Positions 23,232 to 32,804 of a stretch of DNA of 47,440 nucleotides are shown one piece after another. Numbering within the stretch: the first letter of the stretch is position 1; the number at the start of each line of letters is the position of its first letter. The translations under genes were made by a program, and so were the position numbers. The DNA is from Deltaproteobacteria bacterium (GTDB lineage: Bacteria > Desulfobacterota > Desulfuromonadia > Geobacterales > Pseudopelobacteraceae). The DNA lies in assembly GCA_021781535.1 (NCBI GenBank), contig JAJXWO010000031.1, positions 1 through 47,440 of the forward strand, given 5' to 3'. A model generated the notes under the pieces. The model saw only the letters and a list, made by a program, of their open reading frames with translations, was not told where the DNA came from and searched no databases.

Positions 23232-23594
23232 TCATTCGCAGATCCACTGCTTTGCTTCTGCCAGTTCGCTGGTGCGGAAGACCCTGACATATCCAGGAAT
23301 GACAAACCTGAAAGCATTCATCGTCGTATGGATCCACCTTACATCACTTACCACAGCAATCCGCTCCCAGGAGTTCAGATGTTGCAAGCCAACCTTGGCA
23401 TCGTCCCACATGGCTTTTACATCGAACCCGGTAAATTCATTGCCAAGAAAATAAAGAAAACGGATAACCTTCTGTCTCGCGAGCATATCTTCCACAGCGG
23501 GTATGAGAACTGTCTCGTAGTCGGCTCCGGTCACCTCGCCTTTTGCTTCAAAACCTAATACATTATCCGGTAATTCCTGAATGCGTTCCAACAC
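23232..23594 (-). CDS. SpoIIAA-like / STAS-fold protein
   Basis: Cytosolic protein of about 120 residues matching the SpoIIAA-like family (PF11964). The visible pattern is ERIQELPDNVLGFEAKGEVT, YETVLIPAVEDML, FTGFDVKAMWDDAKVGLQHL and WERIAVVSDVRWI. These proteins adopt a STAS-like fold; their roles in bacteria are mostly unknown. A GTG start at 23594 with GGGAGG six bases upstream is preferred to the longer ATG frame, and it also gives the usual family N terminus. It is a single gene, convergent with 22876. Confidence 0.82.
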   Translation of the reverse strand: MLERIQELPDNVLGFEAKGEVTGADYETVLIPAVEDMLARQKVIRFLYFLGNEFTGFDVKAMWDDAKVGLQHLNSWERIAVVSDVRWIHTTMNAFRFVIPGYVRVFRTSELAEAKQWICE

Positions 23595-23739
23595 AGTGAA
23601 CCTCCCGCTCCGGCAGTCACAAACCACCGGCGACAAGTAATTTATTTATGGAATTATACAATTGAAATCGCAAAAGACAAATCTATGGGCCAAGATATTG
23701 ACTACTTGTTTGCGGGGTGATCCTATTTGGGATAGCAAC

Positions 23740-23799
23740 TTAATTCTGTCAGCTAATAATCCCCGACCAGAGGCGGGGGGTATTAGCTGACAGAATTAA
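23740..23799. promoter_or_regulatory. 19-bp perfect inverted repeat upstream of the MarR gene
   Basis: TTAATTCTGTCAGCTAATA (23740-23758) is exactly reversed and complemented at 23781-23799, and a CCCCG / CGGGG stem extends it inward. It ends 75 bases before the MarR start. No T run follows. It may be an autoregulatory operator, or, as RNA, a long leader hairpin. Confidence 0.6.
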
Positions 23800-23873
23800 T
23801 TGTAATTATGGTATATATGAGTTATTTTAATTCCCGCGAGAGGGAGTTTAATGCAATGCAAAGGAGGATTAAA

Positions 23874-24386
23874 ATGGAAAAATCGCCGTCATTGGTGGCA
23901 GGCATAATAGATAATTTACGGCGTGTTTTCCAGGTTGTGAATGAACAATCAAAAATGGCAGAACACGAAACAGGTCTGACAGGACCGCAGCTTTGGGCGA
24001 TCAAGATCATTGCTAATTCAGCACCTATCAGGGTGTCTGATTTGGCTCGCAAGATGTATTTGCACCCGGCCACGGTCGTCGGGATTATCGACAGGCTTGA
24101 ATCAAGAGGATTGGTGGAGCGAACAAGATCCACCACGGACAGACGAGTCGTTGAAATTGCACTTACGATTCAAGGAAACGAAAAGGTGATGCAATCGCCG
24201 GAAGTTGCTCAAGGATTGCTGGTAAAAGGGCTTGAATCACTCCCCGAAAAAAAGCTGGCAAACATTTCATACGGGCTTGAACATTTGGTGTCGATTTTAG
24301 GGGCTCAGGATATGCCCCCACAATTAATCCTGTCTCCTGAAGTAAATCTTCCACAAAAAAACAGGGGTCATTCCTCCCTTATTTAA
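23874..24386 (+). CDS. MarR-family transcriptional regulator
   Basis: DNA-binding dimer of 170 residues. The winged helix spans about residues 37-105: LTGPQLWAIKIIANSA, then the recognition region VSDLARKMYLHPATVVGIIDRLESRGLV and the wing with TTDRR. Flanking helices would form the dimer interface. A strong AAAGGAGG six bases before ATG 23874 fixes the start (an upstream in-frame ATG at 23808 has none). It lies behind a long inverted repeat and 34 bases before the GGDEF gene, so it may control both itself and that gene. The ligand is unknown; MarR proteins often respond to phenolic or oxidative signals. Confidence 0.92.
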   Translation: MEKSPSLVAGIIDNLRRVFQVVNEQSKMAEHETGLTGPQLWAIKIIANSAPIRVSDLARKMYLHPATVVGIIDRLESRGLVERTRSTTDRRVVEIALTIQGNEKVMQSPEVAQGLLVKGLESLPEKKLANISYGLEHLVSILGAQDMPPQLILSPEVNLPQKNRGHSSLI

Positions 24387-24420
24387 TTTCAAGAAAACTG
24401 CGTAAGCCCTGTGACATATT

Positions 24421-26154
24421 ATGACCACACAAACAAATAAGACAAAAATCAATCAGATCATCTCCCGGAAAGTTGTCAGCGTTACCCCGCAAACTCCACT
24501 CGCAGAAGCGGTCGGCATTATGGCCAGAGCCAGGATCAGCTGCCTTGTCGTTGCGGAAAATGACCGCCCGCAGGGTATTTTTACCGAACGGGACCTGGTC
24601 AAGCTTGCCAACCTGCATGCAACCTTTGGTAATCAGCCGATCAGCACCGTGATGACACATCCGGTAATAACTATCTCCGGTTCTTTGAGCATTTATGAGG
24701 CGTACAGCCTCATGCTCACCAACCGGATCCGTCACCATGTTGTGATAGACCATGGCGGGAAACTTCTTGGTCTGATTACCCAGACCGACCTGATTGATCA
24801 CCTGGGACATGAATACTTTTTGGAAATGCGCAAGATCGAGCAGGTTATGACCACCAGCGTGGTCACTGTGGCGGGCAACACTCCTGTCAGCAAAATCCTG
24901 GCCGCCATGGCCAAACCACCTGGCATCAGCTGCGCGGTGGTTGCGGAGGAACAGCGTCCAGTCGGCATATTGACTGAACGTGATGCGGTACAGATGGTGG
25001 CAAACGGCATCAATTTGACGAGCGCCCTCGCCTGCAGTGTCATGAATAGTCCTGTTATGACCGTCAAGGCCGGCACTACGGTCCACAAGACCACCCTGCT
25101 GATGAAGAAAGAGGGCATTCGCCATGTGGTAGTAGTTAACGAGGATGGTCTTATTGCAGGGATCATCACCCAGTCAGATATCGTTAAAGGGCTTGAGGGA
25201 AAATACATCGAATTGCTGAAGGAGATCATTCAGGAAAAAGAGGATGTATTTCGGCAGACCGCCAAGGAACTCCTGGACAAGACCATTCTCCTGGATAATA
25301 TCCTCAATTCCTCAGTCAGTATGGCGATAGTTGCTACGGATGACACTTTCAAAATAAAATATTTCAATCCAGTGGCCGAAAAGGTATTCGGGTGCAGTTC
25401 CGCCACTGCCATTGGCCATTCCGTACTGGACGTGCTCGTGCTGGAAGACATCGCTCCTCTCAGCTTGCCCCAGGCACGCGAGATCGTGCAAAAAGAGGGG
25501 AAATGCCTTTTCCCGGTCGACATCAAGCAAGATGGTGCCCACTTCTATTATGACGGCAGTCTGTCCGGCATCCTGGACAGGCGGGGTAACGTGTCGGGGT
25601 TTGTGCTCATGTTGAACGACGTTACCGAGCGTCGCCATTACGAAGACACCATCCATTATCTCGCTTACCATGACGCCCTGACAGGCTTGCCCAATCGAGC
25701 TCTTCTTAACGACCGTCTCAGCCAGGCCCTTTCTTCCGCCATCCGCACCGGCACCTGCGGAGCACTGATGATGTTGGACCTGGACCGTTTCAAGGACGTC
25801 AACGACACACTCGGCCACAGCATGGGTGACCAGTTGCTCAAGGCAGTGGGTGAGCGGCTGACGGGGCTCCTGCGTAAGAGCGATACGGTGTGCCGCATGG
25901 GTGGAGACGAATTTGTACTGCTGCTGCCAACCGTAGGGTCAGTGGAGAGTGCGGCCATGACAGCCGCCAAGATCATCGCGGCTTTCCGCGAGCCGTTCAT
26001 TTGCACTGATCACACATTCAACGTAACCGCCAGCATCGGCATAGCGCACTTCCCTGATGACGGTGCGGATGCGGAAATCCTCTTGAAAAATGCTGATATT
26101 GCCCTGTACAGGGTCAAAGAACGGGGAAGAAACAACTTCCAGTGCTTTACATAG
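24421..26154 (+). CDS. diguanylate cyclase with four CBS domains and PAS
   Basis: Cytosolic signalling enzyme of 577 residues that would make c-di-GMP from two GTP. Two CBS pairs (about residues 15-127 and 140-258, with repeated TERD and TQ(T/S)D ends) can bind adenine nucleotides. A short coiled coil (about 262-290), a PAS domain (about 292-403) and the GGDEF domain (about 413-577) follow. The active site GGDEF is at 494-498 and the product-inhibition site RKSD at 485-488, so the enzyme should be active and feedback-controlled. There is no membrane segment. The input is likely energy charge plus a PAS ligand or partner (inference). No clear ribosome binding site precedes the ATG. Confidence 0.93.
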   Translation: MTTQTNKTKINQIISRKVVSVTPQTPLAEAVGIMARARISCLVVAENDRPQGIFTERDLVKLANLHATFGNQPISTVMTHPVITISGSLSIYEAYSLMLTNRIRHHVVIDHGGKLLGLITQTDLIDHLGHEYFLEMRKIEQVMTTSVVTVAGNTPVSKILAAMAKPPGISCAVVAEEQRPVGILTERDAVQMVANGINLTSALACSVMNSPVMTVKAGTTVHKTTLLMKKEGIRHVVVVNEDGLIAGIITQSDIVKGLEGKYIELLKEIIQEKEDVFRQTAKELLDKTILLDNILNSSVSMAIVATDDTFKIKYFNPVAEKVFGCSSATAIGHSVLDVLVLEDIAPLSLPQAREIVQKEGKCLFPVDIKQDGAHFYYDGSLSGILDRRGNVSGFVLMLNDVTERRHYEDTIHYLAYHDALTGLPNRALLNDRLSQALSSAIRTGTCGALMMLDLDRFKDVNDTLGHSMGDQLLKAVGERLTGLLRKSDTVCRMGGDEFVLLLPTVGSVESAAMTAAKIIAAFREPFICTDHTFNVTASIGIAHFPDDGADAEILLKNADIALYRVKERGRNNFQCFT

Positions 26155-26491
26155 CTGCGAGGTAAACCATCTTGAATCACCTGACAGACTCAGCACTGCA
26201 AACTTCTTGATTCAGGACGAACAAACGAGAGAAGCGATTATTTCAATGCTTTTTGCCGACAAAACCTTACGCTCCTACTTCACACGTTAACCAGTCAAAG
26301 CACACCCCATACGCGGTACCCAGTCCTGCGACCAATGCGAAAATCAACTGAGCTGTTGTCACTAATAAAACACCATTACTGATTCAGAATAAAATATATT
26401 GCAAATTTCACAGTAACATTGTTAAGTACGGTAGCTACTCTATGAACCGGCTCGTGCTTCTCATCGCCAGAGTCAACAAAAAGGACCAACA
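26155..26491. other. intergenic region before the chemoreceptor gene
   Basis: About 340 bases, AT-rich after 26300. No supported ORF, repeat or RNA is seen. AAAAAGGA directly precedes the chemoreceptor ATG. Confidence 0.4.
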
Positions 26492-27673
26492 ATGAATACT
26501 CTCTGGAATTATTACCTTAACTATTCCATCAAGTTTCGACTGTGCGTATTGTGCACCAGTTACAGTCTCTGCATCCTTGCTGCGGGTTATACCGCACAAT
26601 TCGACGCCCCGTTGATCAAATACGGCTCCACGGCGCTGTTCATTGTCCTGGGTGCTGCTTTCGGATGGGTTAACATCTGGTCGATCAACAGGCCAATACA
26701 AAGAACAATCGCATACTTGCAAACCATGGCCGGCGGTGACCTGAGTGAGGATATCTCAATCCTGCGCAAAAACGAATTCAGCAAAATGCTTATGACCTTG
26801 CAAGAATTGCAGAAATCCATGCGAACAATGATAGCAGGGATGCAGGGAACGGCGGCACATCTGACCTCTGCCTCGAATTTATTGAGCACAACATCATCCC
26901 AGATAGCCGAAGGGACCGAAAATGCCTCCAAGCAATCATCCGCCATCAGTACTGCTGTGGATGAAATGGCTTCTGTCAGTGCGACCATATCGCAGAGTTG
27001 TCAGGAAATGACTGAGATGGCTTCGGGAACCAGCAACGCGACGAGGAGCGGCGAAGAAACCGTTACGAGCATGACTTCCATGATGGGTGAGATTGAGCGG
27101 ATGGTGATCGGCACCACGGAGGCTGTCAAGGCTCTCGGCACCAACTCGGAACGGATCGGTGATATTGTTATTGCCATCGGTGACATTGCCGACCAAACGA
27201 ATCTGCTGGCTCTCAATGCCGCCATCGAGGCCGCCCGCGCCGGAGACCAAGGGCGTGGTTTCGCCGTTGTAGCCGACGAAGTCCGCAACCTTGCCGAACG
27301 GACGACCTCTGCCACACGCGAGATTCAAGCGATCATTGCCTCATTGCAAGGTGATGTTAAAAATGTTGTCGGTTCGATGGAACAGAGCGCAACGAGTGTC
27401 AGAAGCGGGACACGGGACGTACGCCTCTCCAGCCAGGCGATCAGCGCCATCAAGGAGCATATCGGTCCATTGATCGTGCATGTCTCACAGGTAGCCACAG
27501 CTGCGGAAGAGCAATCAGCTACCAGTCACAGCATAACCGAGAGTATTCACCATATCTCGGAAGTTATCCATGATGCTGCCCATGGAGCACACAAAACCGA
27601 ACAGGCAGCGGCGGATCTTTCCCGCTCGGCCAACGAACTCCAGCAGATGGTGAATCGATTCAAACTGGCCTGA
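26492..27673 (+). CDS. methyl-accepting chemotaxis protein without periplasmic domain
   Basis: Chemoreceptor of 393 residues. Two membrane helices (about 14-34 and 44-66) are separated by only about ten residues, so there is no periplasmic ligand domain. HAMP (about 64-115) leads into the cytoplasmic coiled coil. The hairpin tip [20 protein letters not shown], then [15 protein letters not shown] (about 231-271), is the conserved CheA/CheW contact. There is no C-terminal CheR/CheB pentapeptide. It may sense membrane state, a cytosolic signal through HAMP, or act with another receptor. AGGA precedes the ATG. It is in tandem with c-di-GMP genes. Confidence 0.93.
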   Translation: MNTLWNYYLNYSIKFRLCVLCTSYSLCILAAGYTAQFDAPLIKYGSTALFIVLGAAFGWVNIWSINRPIQRTIAYLQTMAGGDLSEDISILRKNEFSKMLMTLQELQKSMRTMIAGMQGTAAHLTSASNLLSTTSSQIAEGTENASKQSSAISTAVDEMASVSATISQSCQEMTEMASGTSNATRSGEETVTSMTSMMGEIERMVIGTTEAVKALGTNSERIGDIVIAIGDIADQTNLLALNAAIEAARAGDQGRGFAVVADEVRNLAERTTSATREIQAIIASLQGDVKNVVGSMEQSATSVRSGTRDVRLSSQAISAIKEHIGPLIVHVSQVATAAEEQSATSHSITESIHHISEVIHDAAHGAHKTEQAAADLSRSANELQQMVNRFKLA

Positions 27674-27902
27674 TAGAATGAAATTCTATTATTCTGATAC
27701 CATCAACGAAAATGGTATGTAACAGAAGTGGCTTACTGTTGGGAATACGGAAAAATTTATTTACCAGTAAAAATCAACTTCACACCCAATTCTCATGTTT
27801 TTGTGTATACTTAGAGAGAGATAAAGCACCCTGAATTGTTGCCGGGTTCAGCGGGTGTTCGCTAGTGCGAGAGATATTTTGCGTAGAGGACAGGTGCATA
27901 GT

Positions 27903-28163
27903 ATGGACAAACAAAGAAGCGATCAAAGAGTTAATTATATTTCAAAATGCCTGTTGGACGTGCATGGCACGATTTACCCGGGTATTCTTGAAAACATCTC
28001 GAAAACCGGTGCAGCTATTGAAATCGTTGAGACACTCCCGCATACCATTCAATGCGGCGAGACATGCATCTTGAGTACACTGCTGTTAAGCCCGGTGAAA
28101 TATTCCTGCAAGATACTGCGCATCGATTCAAAGCGGATTGCCTTGCAGTTTCTCGACCAATAA
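27903..28163 (+). CDS. PilZ-domain c-di-GMP receptor
   Basis: Single PilZ domain of 86 residues. The N-terminal RxxxR motif (RSDQR, residues 5-9) and the NISKTGA motif (D/NxSxxG) are the c-di-GMP contacts and both are intact. The rest fits the beta barrel with the end IALQFLDQ. The ATG at 27903 has AGGTG eight bases upstream, and the longer frame upstream lacks one. It lies after the GGDEF and chemoreceptor genes on the same strand, about 230 bases away. It probably acts by binding a partner protein. Confidence 0.9.
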   Translation: MDKQRSDQRVNYISKCLLDVHGTIYPGILENISKTGAAIEIVETLPHTIQCGETCILSTLLLSPVKYSCKILRIDSKRIALQFLDQ

Positions 28164-28260
28164 TCCGTCCGCAACAGTTGAATTACAAAAACAAAGGTCA
28201 TTATTGACTGAATTGCCGGTAGCTTGTCGGTTGCCACCAGATTGGACATTGGGGACTGTT

Positions 28261-29850
28261 TCAGTGCAAAGAGACTGGCCCTTTTGGCTTAACCCTTTTC
28301 AGGAGCATGGCTCCCCCGACACAGAACAGACTAAGGGCCGCCAGAATACGGAAGTTGTCGATAAATGCCAAGAGATTCGACTGCCGTATCAGTTCGTTAT
28401 AGATAACACCATCCGCTTTTCGCAACGCCTCTGCCGGTGCATAGTACTGCCCGAAAGCCTGCTGCAGTTCGTTTGAATGAAGCTGGAACGGTTGACTGCC
28501 GGCAGCCAGATGGGAAACCATATCAGACTGATGAGCCTGCGCCCGTCGTTCCAGTATGGTCGTCACCGCAGAGATGCCGGCACTCCCCCCGATGTTGCGC
28601 ATAAGGTTAAAGATGCCGCTGGCGTTTCCCATCTCTTCACGGGGGAGCATCCCCATGGCGACGGCTGAAAGCGGGACGAAAATCATGCTCAAACCGACCC
28701 CCATCATAACGTTTGGCCAGATGATATTCCACATGGAAATTTGCAGGTTGATCTCTCCGAACTGCCAGAGGGAAGCGGCGAGCAAAATGAATCCGGTCCC
28801 GATCACCTTGCGGAAATCTACTATACCCATCAGATACCCGACGACCGGCATGGTCACCATGGCGCCCAATCCACGAGGGCTGAGAGTCAGTCCGCTCTGC
28901 ATGGCCGAATATCCCATGAGAGTCTGCAGATAGATCGGGATAAGGGTTATTGCACTGTAGAGGCACACCCCCAGGAACGTTATCAGCACAGTTCCCACCG
29001 CAAAATTACGATCCAGCAGCACTCTGAGATTGACGATGGGCTCCTTTGTACGCAGCTCCCATGCAATGAAAAAAACCATGGCCACGGCACAGATTGCGAC
29101 AAACCAACACACCCAGGAAGCTGAAAACCAATCATCCTGCTGTCCCTTGTCGAGGACGATCTGCATCGTGGCGAGTGCAACCGCCATCAGCCCGAATCCG
29201 ATAGAATCTATCTTACCCGGCTTGGCGGTTTTGATATAGGGAGGGTCTTCAACAAAGGTCCGGATCATAAATATTGCCAGGACGCCCACCGGGATATTCA
29301 AATAGAAAGCCCAGCGCCATGAATAATTATCAGTCAGCCAACCGCCCAGTGTCGGGCCGATAATTGGTGCCACCACCACCCCGATGCCAAAGGCCGCCAT
29401 CGCCATGCCTCGTTTCTCGGAGGGAAAACTCTCCAGCAGGATAGCCTGGGAGATCGGCTGCAGCGCGCCTCCTCCGGCACCCTGGATCACCCTGGCGATA
29501 ACAAGCATGCCAAGACTTTCCGCCATCCCGCACACCAACGAAGAGAGAGTAAAAATGACAATACAGAATATGAGAAAGCGCGAACGGCCGAAATACTTGG
29601 CAAACCAGCCGGTGGCAGGGAGGATGACGGCATTGGCAACCAGATAGCTGGTCAGGGTCCACGTAGCCTCATCGGTGGTGGCAGAAAGGCTGCCGGCTAT
29701 ATGGGGCAGGGCAACGGAGACAATGGTGGTATCCAGAATTTCCATAAAGGTGGGGAGCATCACGGCAGCCGCAATTATCCAGGGGTTCACGGCGGGTCGC
29801 CATTCCGTCCCGGTTTTCCCTTCATCACCTGCGGCACCGCCGGCGGCCAT
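28261..29850 (-). CDS. DHA2-family (EmrB/QacA-like) drug efflux transporter
   Basis: Inner-membrane proton-coupled antiporter of about 529 residues with 14 predicted helices, as usual for the DHA2 branch. Family marks are LDTTIVSVALPHIAGSL in helix 1 (about 40-56), GWFAKYFGRSRFLIF (motif A) and GPTLGGWLTDNYSWRWAFYLN (motif C area, then the WRW of helix 6). The start ATG overlaps the TGA of the HlyD gene by one base (TGATG). With the HlyD and TolC genes upstream it forms a tripartite pump that exports toxic compounds across both membranes. Substrates are unknown. Confidence 0.93.
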   Translation of the reverse strand: MAAGGAAGDEGKTGTEWRPAVNPWIIAAAVMLPTFMEILDTTIVSVALPHIAGSLSATTDEATWTLTSYLVANAVILPATGWFAKYFGRSRFLIFCIVIFTLSSLVCGMAESLGMLVIARVIQGAGGGALQPISQAILLESFPSEKRGMAMAAFGIGVVVAPIIGPTLGGWLTDNYSWRWAFYLNIPVGVLAIFMIRTFVEDPPYIKTAKPGKIDSIGFGLMAVALATMQIVLDKGQQDDWFSASWVCWFVAICAVAMVFFIAWELRTKEPIVNLRVLLDRNFAVGTVLITFLGVCLYSAITLIPIYLQTLMGYSAMQSGLTLSPRGLGAMVTMPVVGYLMGIVDFRKVIGTGFILLAASLWQFGEINLQISMWNIIWPNVMMGVGLSMIFVPLSAVAMGMLPREEMGNASGIFNLMRNIGGSAGISAVTTILERRAQAHQSDMVSHLAAGSQPFQLHSNELQQAFGQYYAPAEALRKADGVIYNELIRQSNLLAFIDNFRILAALSLFCVGGAMLLKRVKPKGPVSLH

Positions 29851-31121
29851 CACTTCACCCTGACAGCAGCTTCAACGGACATGCCGGGACGGAGAAGCTC
29901 CCCCCCGGCCTGGCCTTTCTCAAAAACGATTTTTACCGGGATGCGCTGCACCACTTTCACGTAGTTTCCAGTGGCGTTCTCCGGGGGGAATAAACTGAAA
30001 CGCGAGCCGCTTGCACCGGAGATACTGTCTACATGCCCGTCATACGTTCTGTGATAGGTATCCACATATATTGACACCTTTTGTCCGGGCTTCATCCTCC
30101 TCAGACCAGTTTCCTTAAAATTTGCCGTTACCCAGATATCGTCAAGCGGGATGATGGAGAGGAGCACCTGCCCCGGCTCTACGTTTTGCCCCACCTCGAC
30201 AGTCCGCTTGCCAACCACGCCGGCTACCGGGGTAATGACCCTGGTATAGCGCAGGTTCAATTCGGCCTGGTCAAGGGCCGCCTTGTACCTTTTTACCGCA
30301 GCATGGGCGCTGTCGGCCCGCAACCGGGTCACAGAGACCTGTTGCGGGCCGGTCCGGGCCGATTCCAGTTCGGCCTGTGCCTGTCGTAACCGGCCGCGTG
30401 CCTGTTCCACCTGTGCCCTGGAAGCGGTTACCAGTGCATGTGCCGCATCCACGGCTGCCGACGCCGAAGCGGCAACGGCCACCGTCTGATCATACTGCTG
30501 CCGTGATATGATGTCTCGCGTAACCAACGAACGGTACCTGGTCAGATTGGCCTGCGCCAAGACATTGGTTGCTTCATTTTCGCGCTGCCTGGCTTGCGCC
30601 GCCTCCAGCTGTTTCTCCATTGCCGCTACCTCGGCACGGGTATTGGCCACATGTGCCGTGGCCGAGACAATACCGCTTCGTATGTTCACCGAGGTAATGG
30701 GCACTGTGATGCGCGCCGCGTGTGCACCGGCAAGGGCATCCGCATATTCGGCCCTGGCGCGTTCGACAGCCACCTGATAGTCAGCGGGATCTATTTCCAC
30801 AAGCAGGCTCCCTGCCGCCACATACTGGTAGTCCTTGAAATCGAGGCGCGCCACATGCCCTCGCACTCTGGCGCTTATAGGATTGACATGTCCGTCGATC
30901 TGGGCATCGTCCGTACTTTCCCAGAAAGTAGAATGCCACCAGTAGAGCACCCCTCCCACTGCCAGCAGAGTGATCACTACAACCACTATGACCCTCTTCC
31001 ATTTCCGGACATTTTCCCGCGAGAACAGATGTCCGGCACCATGGTGCACTTCTTCAGAGCCATGGGAATTTACTACAGTATTATCCTGTCCAGAAGATGC
31101 GTTTTCGTTTTCAATCACCAT
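29850..31121 (-). CDS. HlyD/EmrA-family membrane fusion protein
   Basis: Periplasmic adaptor of 423 residues. A single membrane anchor lies at about residues 45-65 (VIVVVVITLLAVGGVLYWW), then the barrel-sandwich start (TDDAQIDGHVNPISARVRGHV), a long alpha-helical hairpin rich in Ala/Arg (about 130-265), and the beta-barrel part (RYTRVITPVAGVVGKRTVEVG). The last block GLRRMKPGQKVSIYVD is typical of EmrA. The ATG 31121 follows GGAGGG; it starts 24 bases after the TolC-like stop. It would bridge the DHA2 transporter and the outer-membrane channel. Confidence 0.93.
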   Translation of the reverse strand: MVIENENASSGQDNTVVNSHGSEEVHHGAGHLFSRENVRKWKRVIVVVVITLLAVGGVLYWWHSTFWESTDDAQIDGHVNPISARVRGHVARLDFKDYQYVAAGSLLVEIDPADYQVAVERARAEYADALAGAHAARITVPITSVNIRSGIVSATAHVANTRAEVAAMEKQLEAAQARQRENEATNVLAQANLTRYRSLVTRDIISRQQYDQTVAVAASASAAVDAAHALVTASRAQVEQARGRLRQAQAELESARTGPQQVSVTRLRADSAHAAVKRYKAALDQAELNLRYTRVITPVAGVVGKRTVEVGQNVEPGQVLLSIIPLDDIWVTANFKETGLRRMKPGQKVSIYVDTYHRTYDGHVDSISGASGSRFSLFPPENATGNYVKVVQRIPVKIVFEKGQAGGELLRPGMSVEAAVRVK

Positions 31122-31145
31122 GTTACGGCCCTCCGCGGCCACTCA

Positions 31146-32570
31146 TTACCTGTTGGCGACTCCAAGAGCACGCGCCAGTTCAAGCTTGGCAAGGTTATGG
31201 GCATAAAGACTGGAGATATACGCTTCATGGGCGGAAGCGCTTGCGCCCTGCGCCTGGACCACCTCAAGGTTATCGCTGATTCCGGCAGTAAATCGCTCTC
31301 TTGCCTGGCTCAACGTCAGCTCCGCGAGGCTGATCCTTGTTCCCGCGACCTCGACAAGTTCTGCCGCTGCTTTGAGATCCAGCAGGGCAGTGCGTATCTC
31401 GAAAGCTATCCGTGCCTGGAGATCGGCACGCTCATCCCTGCTCCGTTTCAGCGCTGCCTCGGCCTGCAGCACCTCTCCCCTGACACTTCCACCCTGGAAC
31501 AGCGGGATTTTAATGATGCCGGAAACCGTATAGGTACCCCTGAGTTTTCCCGGATCTACGCCAAGCCCCCCGTAATTCGCCTCCAGGGCCAGCGAAGGAA
31601 AATAGCGAGCGGAAGCGGCATCTCGGGTCAACTCTGCAGCTTTTTCCAGAGCAATGGCACTTTTATAGTCCTGGCGGGATTGGTACGCACTTTCCAACGC
31701 CTGTTCCAGGCTTACCGATGCCAGCGGGGCGTAAGGCACCTTATCCACCAGCGCCAGCTCCTGTCCTGCTGGCAGTCCTATTATCCTGGCAAGCAGCAGC
31801 TTCTGTTTTTCAAACTCATTTTCCGCTGCAATCAGCTGTTGCCGCCTCGATTGCAGTTCAACCCTGGCACGAAGTTCGTCAATTCCAGGTGTTATGCCTT
31901 CGCGATGCATCTGTACGGCGTTATCCGACAGCGTTTGCGCCGTAGCGACCTGGGCACGGGCCGTTTCAACTCGCGCTTCACCCGAAAGCGTCCGCAGGTA
32001 TGCGGCTCCAACAGCCTCAACTACAAGCTCCCGGGCATCATGGTACAAATATTCGGCCGCCTTCAGAGATTCTGCAGCTGCCTTTGCCCGATCGAGCGCC
32101 GGCAAATCGAAAACCGGCTGAGTAAGGAATACGCGAGTGTCGTAGTAATCATACGGCCCCACCATCGACGGTATCCCCGGCAGGGTCAATCCGCGTGCAG
32201 CAAGATTATCCTTCTCGATGTTCGCACTCAGCTGTACGGTCAGATTCGGCAACAGAGCGCTCAACTCTTTCCAGTGCCTGCCCCGCTCGGAACGGATAGC
32301 CTCTTCGCGCTGAAGAAGCCCGAGGTTGTGCTTCAGTCCCCGTTCAAGGGCCTCTTTCAGCGAAAGAGGCAGAAGTGCTCCCGTCGGTTGGCCAACAGGA
32401 ACACTTCCCAGGAACGGGTTCTCCTGAGCCGCCTGTCCCGGTATCACCGTAAATGTTACATCTGCCGGTCCCGCGCCGTTCTGCGCATATGCAGAGCAGA
32501 TTCCAGCCAGACTTATCGCAGCAACAAAAACGGCTGCCAAAAATTTCATCATCAAAGATCTCACTTCCAT
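31146..32570 (-). CDS. TolC-family outer-membrane efflux protein
   Basis: Outer-membrane channel subunit of 474 residues with a signal peptide ending near SAYAQ (about residue 29). Two OEP repeats form the tunnel: the first starts LSLKEALERGLKHNLGLL, the second VSLEQALESAYQSRQDYKSA. A proline-rich ALLPNLTV segment and IKIPLFQGGS are also typical. AAGGA lies before the ATG. It is first in the efflux operon. A very long antisense frame on the plus strand over this gene is only a high-GC shadow. Confidence 0.93.
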   Translation of the reverse strand: MEVRSLMMKFLAAVFVAAISLAGICSAYAQNGAGPADVTFTVIPGQAAQENPFLGSVPVGQPTGALLPLSLKEALERGLKHNLGLLQREEAIRSERGRHWKELSALLPNLTVQLSANIEKDNLAARGLTLPGIPSMVGPYDYYDTRVFLTQPVFDLPALDRAKAAAESLKAAEYLYHDARELVVEAVGAAYLRTLSGEARVETARAQVATAQTLSDNAVQMHREGITPGIDELRARVELQSRRQQLIAAENEFEKQKLLLARIIGLPAGQELALVDKVPYAPLASVSLEQALESAYQSRQDYKSAIALEKAAELTRDAASARYFPSLALEANYGGLGVDPGKLRGTYTVSGIIKIPLFQGGSVRGEVLQAEAALKRSRDERADLQARIAFEIRTALLDLKAAAELVEVAGTRISLAELTLSQARERFTAGISDNLEVVQAQGASASAHEAYISSLYAHNLAKLELARALGVANR

Positions 32571-32804
32571 TTATCCTTTTCCGGATGACTGGAATCCGAT
32601 ACCGCACCGTGGCATCAAGCCGTTCTTTCCCCACGGCACGACACCATGGAACACTATTTAAAATTATCATAGAATTGCTATTTGGAAAGTGTGGTGCGAC
32701 AATTCGAGGTAAGGTGCAAAAGAGAAATTGATTCTGGGAGTGGAAAATGAGTCGGATTTCAATTACGCGGCTGGTTATTATCAAGCCGATGGCACAATAA
32801 ATTC

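Noticed and set aside
30594..32588. A 664-codon plus-strand open frame opposite the TolC and HlyD genes
   Set aside because: It is antisense to two well-supported efflux genes, shows no domain, and long antisense frames are common in GC-rich genes with biased third positions.
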